DNA of 64,000 nt from Hirudinaria manillensis. Lineage: Eukaryota; Annelida; Clitellata; Hirudinida; Hirudinidae. Positions 31,163 through 41,910 of the stretch are shown here, one piece after another (within the stretch, counting starts at the first letter, position 1; each line of letters opens with the position of its first letter). The notes below the pieces were generated by a model. It saw only the letters and a list, made by a program, of their open reading frames with translations. It was not told the DNA's origin and did not search any database. The stretch covers positions 5,279,501-5,343,500 of the forward strand of contig CM067536.1 of the NCBI GenBank assembly GCA_034509925.1, in the 5' to 3' direction. The position numbers and the translations under genes were made by a program.

Positions 31163-32959
31163 CTAGCGTACTCCTCCAGAAAGATTTTCAACATCTTGAC
31201 GAATACAAAGATTGAAAATATTCGTTGCAGCCATGTCCGTTGGACATAAAAATAATGACGAGACAAAACGAAGGATTTTTCCTTGCAGGCCTGGCCAATG
31301 CTTCTGAAGATCTGATTGAACTCGGCCTTAATGGCGAAATAATATGGTTATAGAATTTTATGTAATGCTACACCTATTAATTTATTATCAATTATTTACT
31401 TGGCATTGTAGCAATGCATTAATTTTGTTTCTAATCTAATTAATTAATGAAAATACCCAAAAATAATGTCTAGCAGAGATAAGTGACAGAAGCCAACTCA
31501 TAGTGGCAAGTTTTATCAACTTTCCTTTCTTTCTAGAGTTAGGGTTGAATTGGGGTAAGGTCTGAGTATGGCAAGAATAGGGTCTGGGACTCATTAGGAC
31601 CAGTTGGCGCTTTACCTGTCACTTCTCCAGCATACAATTTACCACTTAATGAAATACCATAGAGAGTGTATATAGGGCACGATAAACATGACCACCTGGG
31701 TGGATGGAAACGACATCAATTCCATGGTCGTGGTATTTCCGATGTAGTTCATCGCTAAACAGAACCATGCAGAGTTTAGTATTGGCGTATGACGTCACTA
31801 TTGAAAACTCCATCCGATTGGTCAGAGCCATGACCTCAGAATCCACTTGCCTCGCCCTGCTCATTATGTCAGAGGTCAGGTTTATGATGAGCAGACGATT
31901 GTGTTGAAGGTCATCATTTGCACTGATGTGACCTCCAATGAAGAGAAGGGTAAGCAGGAAGTGGGATAAATAGTTAACCTGGAAGCAGTAATCATTACCA
32001 TCCAGACTCATCTTCTTGGGTCCCATGTAGCCTGGAGTTTTATAATTTATTCACGATTCATAATTTATTTACGAATCTCAGTGCATGATTCATAATTTAA
32101 ATTTTAATTCTAATAAGCTTTTTGATTAAGTTCAACCTGCATTGTTAATCAATATGTCCACTTTGTGATACTTTGAAATAATGCTTCTGTAAAAGAGAAG
32201 TACGGACTCGAAGTTTGACAAATCAAGAAAAAGTTCCACCATTTGTTTCCCGGTATCATCTTCGTCCAGTGAATTCTTCATCGCCGATCTGCATCCACCG
32301 ACAACAACGGCTCCGTGGCAGATCAACCTCTCTGCCAATATTTTGCCGATGCCACTCGAAGTTCCTGAATCATTACGTTCTGACAACTTGTTAGAACTTC
32401 TGATTTTATTAAACCAATTTAATTTAAACGTTAGTGATTCGCTTTAATTCTGGTGGAAGAAAAAAATCGCCATAGGTGATTAAATAAAAAAAAAAGCAGT
32501 TCATTGAGGTTGCTATACTATGCTGCTAGGCCTTATGATGACGACGACCACATTCTTTTCCAATAAGTTCAAAATATGAAACTCTTTTGCATTTCCAACG
32601 TGAATAAACAACGTGCAAGTTACAAGCGAATGTAAATTCAAAAAATACAAAAAAAAACCCCAGAAATATTGACTTTAAAAATCAATCAAGTATTTAAAAT
32701 CCGATACATATTAAAATTTCTTCTGTCGGACATTCGCAGATTTTTAGAAGTAATACATACTTCCTTCAGTTAACTAACCTGTAATAACGACAATCTTTCC
32801 ATTCAAATCGTCTCCAGGAACATTAGGAGCATCGTTTCCATAAGTTTTGTTTCTGCAGAATTTCACAACAATTGCTACAAAAATTATGCATAAAACCGCA
32901 ATTAGATAGTCCATTTCAATGTACGTCGTAGTATTTATCAGTAGAATTATGAATTTCAA
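31163..32959 (-). CDS. Membrane-anchored short-chain dehydrogenase/reductase, retinol-dehydrogenase-like
   Basis: Four exons: 32779-32959, 32137-32364, 31696-32031 and 31163-31326. They close in phase to 302 residues, close to the 310-330 usual for the RDH11-14 group. An N-terminal hydrophobic anchor (YLIAVLCIIFVAIVVKF) is followed by GKIVVITGTSSGIG, the NAD(P)-binding TGxxxGxG motif made by joining exons 1 and 2. Next come NNAG (about 133-136), NYLSHFLLT, the probable catalytic Ser in LTSDIMS (about 189) and the YANTK active-site YxxxK (about 217-221). HPGRVQSDL is created across the third intron, and the C-terminus ends DVENLSGGVR. The third intron was recognised only because the frame beyond HPG degenerates if unspliced and the small last exon restores the family pattern. 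The substrate cannot be told; retinoids or steroids are typical for the group. Translation may start at Met 16 instead (32914), which places the anchor at the extreme N-terminus. Confidence 0.88.
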
Positions 32960-33845
32960 GAATAAAATTTAATTTTCAACATAAATATTTTTCGACGGCA
33001 AGATAAGTCAGACAAAAATCTGCTAAAAGTGCGAAGAAATTTAAGCGAGATTCACTATATCATGATGCTTATCTCGAATCTGGGATGATTGCTTTCAAAG
33101 ATGTTCAATTAGATTGAGGACAATAGAGATTGAAAACAAGGCACTTTTTTTCTTTTTGAATTTGTTTACTTTCGTAGAAGAAATTTGAATGTTTCATAAT
33201 ATTCTGTGGCTTTTAGAAGTCTTTCTGATAGTTATAAGTTATTTAAAATAACATGAAACTTGTTAAAATTCCAGATTTTCGATGGAACTCCTGCTTCCGC
33301 TCACTGTCATGTTTTTATCGACTGAATTCAGTCAACTTAAAGGCTTCAAAAAGCACAAACCATTAAAAATGTGTTTATTAATAATTTAATTATTAACAAT
33401 CATTAACAATTTATTTTATAAGAGTTTATTAATAAACTACAATTTAGCAAAATTTTCTTATTTTTAAGCAAAATTAAAAATACAATGAATTTAGCAGAAA
33501 GAAGAAAAAAGCGATGTGAAGATCTTTGGTTATCCTCAGAGCATGACGTGAGTTGGCATTCCATCTTGTCCAATCTTTAAAATATCTATATTAAAATAAT
33601 ATCGTTAATTCAACATCTATATCAAAATATAATTAATTAAAAGACAGTTTATTAATTAAAATTCATAAAGTTGGCCAATCAGACTGCGGGAAGTTGAACG
33701 TCGTTGTTATTAATAAATACGTAAGTATTACAAGAACTATCGTACCTGTAAACATTCAAATTTATCGCTAGAGGCTGGAGACAATGTATTCAATCAACTA
33801 CGTAATTTGAATGAAATATTATTGGAAAACGTGAAATCACTTTCA
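32960..33845. other. Intergenic, AT-rich
   Basis: Lies between the SDR start and the WSC-EGF stop codon. Several TTTATT hexamers (for example around 33370-33430) could serve as polyadenylation signals for the WSC-EGF gene on the minus strand. No coding frame is supported. Confidence 0.5.
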
Positions 33846-36800
33846 CTAACATCTCCTGCTCACGACAAGACTCAAGACAGATATGATCAGGACAAGAAAG
33901 GCAGCGAATGCATAGCTCGAAGGACTGGCCCCTTCCTTAAATGAAACGACTTTCAGGATTCTGTTGCTGCCAAAGAATGTCAGAATGTCCCCATCATCGT
34001 CGTCGTCGTCATCCTCGGCAAACTTTTTATCCGTTGTGCCATTGGAAAGTACTAAAATAAAGTTTTCATCCGGTTAATTCGGCTGTTGTTTTTAAACATC
34101 TAATTTAAATATGTAAATTTTTTACAGTATTAGTTGTAATTACGGCCAACAAGTATTTAATTAATATCTTGTTACTTAACTTAAACCTCGATAATGTTTT
34201 ATTATACGTTCCGGTAATTTGGCTCACTTATTCGAGATTGCATGAATTGCATGAATATTTTTACGTATTTATTAATGTATTTGGATAAAAACACGTCACT
34301 TTTTTGACATTCCATGGTTCCAACGGACTCGTATCCGTGGAGACAACGACAGAAATAATTTATAGGAAGATCAATGCATTCCGAGGCGTTCAAATCGCAA
34401 GTATGGCTGCCTTCGCACTGATTGTCGTCTGGAAAGAGAGACGCAAAAAATAGATTTACAACGTTTGCAAATAAATTAATCAAATTTTAATTTAAATAAA
34501 TTAAATTAAATTCGAATTTCATTTAATAGATTTGCATCCCTCTAGTTTTTTTTATAAAATTATATTGAAATCTACAGGCTATTTAATATAAATCGACAGT
34601 TAAATATGCATCGGTCAATCTGAATGATGTTAATAAATTGGACAGTTTTTATATAAATATCGCTTTCTCTCGATAAAAGAAACTATTAGTCATTGCATGA
34701 AGATGTGTGCTTTGTGATGTCATTTGTTATTAAACGTGAAACAGATGCCGAAGAATCACCTGGACAAATCACTGTTCCATTGAATCTTACGGTCTTCACG
34801 TCTCCATCGCAATGACAACGATAGGATCCCATTGTGTTAAGACAAAGCGTTTCCTCGGAGCATTTGTGATGGCCTAGTTCGCATTCGTCGATATCTTCGC
34901 AGTTGTAATTAATTTATTAAATTATTTAATTATTCTTATTTGATTTAGCTATTGTATCTATTGTTTATGTTTATGTTATCGCATCTGAGCTTAATGTTGC
35001 TCGTCGACTCGTATTTCAATTGATGTCGAAAGGATGGGTCAAAGAACATCCCTAATTCTTGAAACGAAACAACGAAGCAGCTGTCGGCAAATGGACAATG
35101 AATTATCTATTGCAATATTATGTTATTATTATATATCATTACAATATATTATATTATTGCAATATATTGCAATATCGTTGGATCATTAAACCGAAATAAA
35201 TTGTTAATTGTAATTGAAACCAGACAATCATGTTTTGCAGAGAAAACACCTTTGCATTCTAATTGCGATTTCCTCTCGAAACCCGGCAAGCACCAACATT
35301 CGAAGCTGCCTTCGATATTTGCACACTCGGTGTTGTTTTTGCACGGATCGTCCGAGCATTCGTCCTCGTCTTGAAATAGAATAATATGTTAATGGAGTAA
35401 CTTATAGTAATGAATAATTAATTAGGTCATTAAGGTATGCAAATATTAACTTGAAAACACTCCAATAAACACTCTAGTGCTGGATAAATGGCTAATGCTT
35501 ACGGGATTAACAAATGATAATCAGGTACAAAATAAATATAAATAAATAAATAATAAATAAATAAATAAGTGATAAAATTTAGTAATAAAACAAAACAACT
35601 CGTAAAAATTAACAACCGATGCAGTTTTGTGCCGAGTCGTTCGTGAATCCTGGTTTACAAACGCACGAAAATGAACCAACACGATTTTCGCATTTCTTTG
35701 CTTCGTCTCTGCACATGTTGAAGTAACATTCGTCTACGTCTGAAAATCGAAGATTTAGAAGATAAAGTTTCAATGTTTCCCGATTGTTGACAATTATAGG
35801 TTATTTAAATTATTTAAAGGAAATAATTTAATAATTTAATAATTTAATTTAATTTAAAATAATTTAGAGGAAAAGAACGAAAATAAGAGGATAAGAGGTG
35901 CTCACCGAGGCATGATCCGTTGAGTAAGAGCACGAAGCCTCTTCTACAGGTGCATAAGCCATGCTCGACAGAGTCAAAAGAATCGCGTGCGATGGTTCGG
36001 ATGACACTCATGGGAACGCATTTATACCCCAAACACCCCCCTTCGTTGATCGCACAATCTAGACATTGAACTACTTGGTGATTTATTAGCAACAGTGATA
36101 TTGATGATATTAGCATCAATTGGTATGAAGAATCCAGAGTGTCATAAACATAAACCATTTGTTTATGATTTGTTTTGTAATATTTCGAGTTCGTGCCATC
36201 TTTGCCACCCAATAATAACCGTTCGTTTTACCCTCGCTTGCGGTAATGCTACCCTCTGAGCTAACTTTCAACCTAGATTATAATCCTATTCATTCGGTTA
36301 TTTTTTAATTAAGTTAAATTCTTGTGTTGAGGATCGTAAGCAATTGGTATGTAAATAAATAACCTCTGTAAACGCAAGAAATTCCGATAAAACCCTTGTC
36401 ACAGACTTTGCATTTCGATTCATCGAAAGCACAATCCTTCGTTAAAATCACATTTTTTCCCAAGAGAGTTACATCTAGCAGAATAGCAATAAAACTATTT
36501 TAAATTTGAATGATTACATTAAATTAAATTTAATTTAATTTAATCTAAATCATATGGTTTTAAATTCCATCAAATTACTTGTCGAATAAACAGCAAAATC
36601 TAATCCTCCGCAAATTTGACCATAACGTTTGTTGCATGAAGAACGGCATTTAGTAATATGCAAAGGTATCATGGAGGTTTCGCTGTTCATGCATGTGCAT
36701 TCTATGTTGAACTGGAAGCAATGTTTCAATAATCGTTATGGATTTATCAATTGAGTTTTTGTCATTTGTCCCGGTTTGTAATGATGGATGCAAGTAGGGG

Positions 36801-38910
36801 AGGACCAAGTACAAGTAAGAGTACTCAAGGTACACAAGTACGAATACAACTACCTAAAGTCGGTACTCGAGTACGAAGTACCCCATCACTACCGGTTTGC
36901 AAAGAATTTTTGAGAAGAAAGTATTTAAAGAATTTGTAGACGGTCTTCTCTAAGGAATATTTGTTTGAAGAGCTAAATAAGGGAAATTACGCGCGAAATT
37001 ATAAAACAATTTTCTTTTTCTTCAAAAATAATTTGCTTTAAAAATAAGTTGTTTTTTTTATCGAGGTTCATATATTCAAAAGTAGTGTTATAAAATGGGG
37101 ACTTTGTCAAAATGTTCCCTAACGACCGAGATTTAGCTAATTTGATTAATGAGATAACGAATTAATAGTTTCAAAATTAAGGCTGGAAATCTGCGTTGCT
37201 TTCTATATGGAGGAAGGCTAAGAATTATGTAACAGTCGCAATAAAAGCTAATAATAATTTCTTGTAAAATAGATGAGAGGCATCGAAAAGACTAGAAAGA
37301 TTGTAAATCAGTATTACTTACTTGGTTTTAAATGAAATAAGAAGATATGAAATTGGACAGTTGAAGAAGATGCTATACGTTTCGATATCGGAAATGTCAC
37401 CCAAAAGAATCAAATGTTTATTTTGTAATTACCTTCGATCCGGCGTAAGCGTAGCCTTCTTTCTTACAAGTCGTAATGCACGAATAAAGACTCTCCAATA
37501 CTTGTCTTTTGTAGCTCTTCGTTAATACTCTGAAGCAGCCCACATACAATTCGATCAATGATTCTGTTTTTCGTGAAAGACGATAAATATATTATATCAC
37601 ATCACATCACATCACATCACATCACATCACATCACATCACATCACATCACATCACATCACATCACATCACATCACATCACATCACATCACATCACATCAC
37701 ATCACATCACATCACATCACATCACATCACATCACATTATATTATATTATATTATATTATATTATATTATATTATATTATATTATATTATATTATATTAT
37801 ATTATATTATATTATATTATATTATATTATATTATATTATATTATATTATAAATGTCAGGGGCGTTCCACTTCTTAAAATTTTCAAAATGCACAAAATAA
37901 CAAAATAATCATGCGATAGGGACAAATTTAATAGAATAGGGGGACAAAAAATCAGATCACTGGTATGTATCAATCCGGTGGGCAAATAGGTGTGGTATTG
38001 CAAAAAATAGAATAAGTCAAATTAAAAATACATTCAAATAATCTGAAAATAACTTACCATAAGCATCAATATCAATTGAAGTTATATTAACTGTTCCGTT
38101 GTTTTTACTAGCGAATGTCAAAAAGCGCGACAGCATTTGGCATCCATAAATTCCTTTATTTCCTTCATTGTACACCAAAACACAGGGATTTGACATGGGG
38201 CCGTGTAGCGAATGCCCTTTAAGTCTAATATCGAGATTGTCAAAATCTGTAGCAAAAAGTGAAGTTTATCACATCAAACCAGGAGCATTCTTTCGGCTTT
38301 TCCCGGAAAGTTCCGACGGAACCTTGATCAACCTGACTAAATGATATTACAACGTGCTGCGCCATTTCCCCCAACAAAATCTTTTGAAATTTTGCGACCT
38401 TAAGAGGCAGATTTATCATTTAAGTCGAATATTTATAATTATTTTGCCCGATTCCCTCCCCTCCTCAAGATTTTGGCCCCTCCTGCAAAAAAATTCTAAA
38501 TCCTCTTTTGAACACTGCGACTCGAATTAGGCAATATAGACATTGCAGTGGACGTATAATCATAGTTCTAAAAGTTATCACTGATACTCTATTTATTATC
38601 TGTGAATAATGTAGATTATAGATATAATAAATATGCTAATTTACATAAGCTTCACTTAGAAGAATTACATACCTGGCTCAGTAATTTCCACAATCACATT
38701 AAATATCCAATATAATGAACTAAAATCGATAATAAGATATTGAAACGTCAAGTCTACAGATGAATTTTCACTTAAAACATCTTCGATAACTTTTTCTTCC
38801 AATCGATAAATTATTTTTTTCCCGGGAGCTATGTCTCTATTTATTTCAAGTGTTTCCGAAGTTATAAAAAATGAGAGATGGAAAACAAGCAAAAGACTCA
38901 TTACAAACAT
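33846..38910 (-). CDS. Type I membrane protein with one WSC domain and six EGF-like repeats
   Basis: Eleven exons: 38673-38910, 38058-38246, 37433-37563, 36579-36711, 36364-36474, 35906-36058, 35617-35739, 35250-35369, 34760-34894, 34300-34428 and 33846-34051. They close in phase to 555 residues. A signal peptide ([13 protein letters not shown]) is followed by about 125 residues I cannot assign, with Asn-glycosylation sites. A WSC domain (about 149-229) starts YVGCFRV and continues [14 protein letters not shown] and [10 protein letters not shown], the family's cysteine framework; it is encoded by two exons. Then come six cysteine modules, one per exon, all in phase 1. At least three are calcium-binding EGFs starting DVDEC, DEDEC and DIDEC; the first two are atypical. 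A run of seven Asp (about 500) precedes a hydrophobic segment (about 534-551) ending SRRC. That suggests a single-pass anchor with almost no cytoplasmic tail. WSC domains are linked to carbohydrate binding and cell-surface sensing. The function of this protein is unknown. Confidence 0.85.
36779..36891. mobile_element. 113-bp hAT-type MITE with 8-bp target-site duplication
   Basis: The element lies between two perfect copies of CCGGTTTG (36771-36778 and 36892-36899), an 8-bp duplication as made by hAT transposases. Its ends are imperfect inverted repeats: TAATGATGGA on the left and, on the complementary strand, TAGTGATGGG on the right. The interior is rich in GTAC and ACTTG-type words and includes the palindrome GTACTCGAGTAC. 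It has no coding capacity. It sits in the intron that separates the two WSC exons. Confidence 0.8.
37596..37850. repeat. Composite pentanucleotide array: (ATCAC)28 then (ATTAT)23
   Basis: A perfect run of ATCAC units (37596-37735) changes, in register and without interruption, to a perfect run of ATTAT units (37736-37850). It lies in the WSC-EGF intron just upstream, in transcription order, of the exon starting at 37563. Confidence 0.98.
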
Positions 38911-39493
38911 TGTGACAAACAGTTTTATTTATTTTTATGTCAACGTCATATATAATCTTATTGCCCGTGTCCGTTGTGACTGATTTCTTTATAATTAGAT
39001 CCTTATGAAGCATTCTCTAAAATGTTTAATTTTCGCCAAAATTTCATATTGAAAATTAAATTAAATTAAATTTAAAAATTCAATTCAGATTTTGCAAACT
39101 TGCACGAAAGACAAATGACAAATCATAAAAACTGCAAAACAACCTTCGGGCAATCTGAGCAACACTCAAATTAATATAAAACTGACATTCCATCTCAAAT
39201 GTTAGTCTTTTACCTGGTTGTATAGGTTCTGCTGGCTGAGGACGGGATATAGGAATTTTTGTGATAATTCAAGCATTCGAAGAATTAATGTCTGTAATAT
39301 TTACAAAAAAAATGTTATAATAATATTATAACCGTTTTAGTTATTCAATGTATATTTAACAGTAAATTATGCTAATATTTGAGAAAGCATTTTTTGTCCA
39401 ACGGCATGAATAGTCGTACTCTTTGTTAAAAGTAAACAGTATTACTAAAACAAGAGGAGTTTTGGGAATGAGATGATGTAGGTCCCGTCGAGA
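38911..39493. promoter_or_regulatory. Divergent promoter region of the WSC-EGF and Kazal genes
   Basis: 583 bp separate the two start codons, which point away from each other. The region is AT-rich. A short upstream ORF (ATGAGATGA) lies at about 39469, just before the Kazal start codon. No clear TATA box is visible on either strand. Confidence 0.45.
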
Positions 39494-40585
39494 ATGAAAA
39501 TTACGAATTTGTTTTTTGTTCAAATCGTGTTTTTATTTGCCATTTGTTCGGGGCAGAAGAGCGGCGATGGAAGCGTAATTGATATCAACAGAAGACGTCG
39601 AATCTTCGAGGCGGAGAAAGAACTGTTATCACCAGTTAATCATGACATCCAATCAACGACAGAATCATGGAGACAACGAAGGAGTAGCTTTGGGAGCAGA
39701 AAGAGGCATACGAACAAGGATGAGTCAAGAATTAAAACTAGGTCAGCGATAAGACAAGTTGAAGAAACTACGATTTCAAACGAAAAGCGAAGGACTAGAT
39801 TGAAACATCAAGACGCGCAGGAATTTACTACTACAAGAAAGTTAAAATGCCCTCACAAGTGCGTGGCGTCGAAATGTCTTAAAATTAATGGCACGGATTG
39901 TTCTGGATCTGTAACAAAAGACTCATGTGGATGTTGTTCAGTTTGTAAGCCTATTAAAACTGAAGCTATCATAACAACAACAGCAGCTGTCATCACCACC
40001 ACCACCACTGCTACAATTTTTCCTAAGGAGGATATGGCTGGTTAGTTGCATATTTAACTAATATTCACATTCTCTACTTAATAATTTTTTTGTTTTTAAG
40101 GGAATGCTTGTAGCAAGCTAGTATGTCCACAATTCACAGAATGCATCTTGAATATACAGGGAATACCAGTCTGCAGATGTCCAAATATGTATGCTTGTCA
40201 AAGTGCTCCTAAAGATCGTGTGTGTTCTGAAGAAGGACGTACCTACAAAAATAGATGTTTCTTGAAAATAGAGGAATGTACTAGAAAGCAAAAAATTGAA
40301 GTTGCCTATGATGGGGATTGTAAAGCAAAGAAAGATTTGGAAGCTCAATACCCAACAACTGAAACAGACAAGGAGGGAAAGATTTTAAAGAAATCTGGTA
40401 AAAACAGAAAGAATAGAACTTTAGTCAATGCCGAAAATAAAGTTAGGAAGTCGCAAAATCAAAGAAGCTTGACAAATAGGAAGCACGAGGTTGATGTAGA
40501 CCAAGGAGTCTACATCTCAAGTGATAATTCAACAATCAAAAAGCAGACGAAAAGGGCCAAAAGCAGGCAGAAGAAGCGGATCTAA
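39494..40585 (+). CDS. Secreted IGFBP-N / follistatin-type Kazal protein
   Basis: Two exons (39494-40040 and 40101-40585) give 343 residues. A signal peptide (FFVQIVFLFAICSG) is followed by a basic, Arg-rich segment with several dibasic sites. A short IGFBP-type module (about 118-152) starts CPHKC and ends DSCGCCSVC, the family signature. A Thr-rich linker (ITTTAAVITTTTTA) leads to a follistatin-like plus Kazal unit (about 185-257; PVCRCP, then VCSEEGRTYKNRC and AYDGDC). The last 85 residues are strongly basic with Asn-glycosylation sites. IGFBP plus Kazal is the core of IGFBP7/KAZALD-type extracellular proteins, but those also have an Ig domain, which is missing here. The basic ends suggest heparan-sulfate or matrix binding (inference). 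The polyadenylation hexamer overlaps the stop codon. Confidence 0.82.
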
Positions 40586-40589
40586 TAAA
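40584..40589 (+). other. AATAAA overlapping the Kazal-gene stop codon
   Basis: The stop TAA at 40583-40585 is part of CTAATAAAG. If this hexamer is used, the 3' UTR is only about 20-30 bases. That would fit the very short gap (77 bases) to the next plus-strand exon at 40663. Confidence 0.45.
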
Positions 40590-40662
40590 GTCTTTCATTT
40601 AACTTAAACATTCTTTCAACTCGAATGAATTTTTTTTTCTTTGATATCCATTTTAACTTTAG

Positions 40663-41910
40663 ATGCGTGTGATGCCATTTCCTACCTTTATTTCGGGGCA
40701 GTAGATTTAAAAGTATTGCCCGCACTAACTTTTAAACAGACCGATGTTTACAAAACGTATACTCATTTAGGGGTGCTTTTGTTTAATCGTGAAAATAAAA
40801 CTGGTGTTTTCGCTTCCGTTGAGACAACAAACCCCGTTGATTTGGATCGAGGTGCGATTTCGCGGCATTTGGGTATTCGTGCGTGTGAGGTCATGTTAAA
40901 AAACATTTTCCCGGTGGAAAAGGCCCTAAAGATGTCGGGAACTGGCAGTATTATTGCTGCTCATGACGATTTGATGTCGCTTATCTGCGTGGAAGATGAA
41001 GAGTTAGTAGAAAACTTAAGCGTTGCTTATTTCGAATCAAAGTCGTATGTTTTTGACAGCATCGAGAAATCGATCCTCTTTCAATCGCTGGTGACGAACA
41101 ATAGGCAGGGTTTCTCCGTTGTTTATATAACAAGAGAGCCATTTAAGGCGTTACCAAAGCCGCTGGAAGATATGCCATCCCCTGATCCTCTCTATATGGA
41201 TGCCGTGACGTTCAAGTAACTCAGCAAGTTACTTATGATCCATGCGGAGATGTCATTATTATCATTTTGTATTTTAGTTACATCAATGACGTACAACAGC
41301 TTACCAGTTACTTGGCTGAATTGCACACATTGCCTCTGCTGCCTAACATCATTATAATACAAAACATTTCATTTTACATCGGTCAATATCAGGTTTGTTT
41401 TTGGCTGTCAGTTCTCCTAAAAAAGTTTAATTCAATGGTTTGTAGTAAAGAACATGATTTAGGCTGCACTTTTAATAGGGAGATTCTTTCAATGCAAAAT
41501 GTACAAGACTGTTGGCCTTGATCAAAGAATCTGCAAAATTTCTTTCAACAAAGATGTTGGTTCAAAAGTTGAGTTTTGTAAGATAAGCATGCAACTAATT
41601 CATAATAATAATTTTAGGGAAAATATTGCAGAGGCTAAATTGTTCATTAGCACAAGACCTTACCAGGAAGGTTGGAACATTATAAAAAAATGTTTCACTA
41701 ACATTTGGCATATTGAAGGTAATTGACTACGTAATATAGCTTGTGGCATTTTAACTGTATTTGTTAAAATTGCATTATTCTTCAGAAACATTGGTTCCAT
41801 CTGAATACACAGTAAAACTCCATAGAGGGAGCTCAGTCGCTCCAGAGGCACTCTCATTCCAGTCTTTGGCTGATGGTATTTTCAACACAAGATTTATTAG
41901 GGACAGTTGA
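40663..41910 (+). CDS. SWSAP1: SWSAP1-like RecA-fold protein, 5' end not found
   Basis: Exons 40663-41215, 41278-41392, 41479-41555, 41618-41718 and 41786-41910 join in phase and end at TGA 41908-41910. From about codon 140 the order of motifs follows SWSAP1, the RAD51-paralogue-like ATPase that partners SWS1 in homologous recombination. A strand-turn VVYITREPFKALP corresponds to the family VLFLTRRPL region. It is followed by a helix with LTSYLAELHTLP, a hydrophobic strand NIIIIQNI in the Walker B position, and a C-terminal strand SFQSLADGIF. Walker A and B residues are not conserved (IEKS where GxGKT is expected, Gln for the Walker B Asp). About 130 residues before this region have no counterpart I know. 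The first exon has no in-frame ATG near its start and needs one base from an upstream exon, so the 5' end is missing. The donor at 41556 (GTTGGT) was chosen for phase. Identification is tentative. Confidence 0.55.

Noticed and set aside
37596-37850. Regular array resembling a CRISPR-like repeat
   Set aside because: Units are 5 bp with no spacers; the genome is eukaryotic.
37558-37908. Open frame with repeated Ile-Thr-Ser-His-His then Tyr-Tyr-Ile-Ile-Leu
   Set aside because: It is a translation of the two pentanucleotide arrays inside an intron of the WSC-EGF gene.
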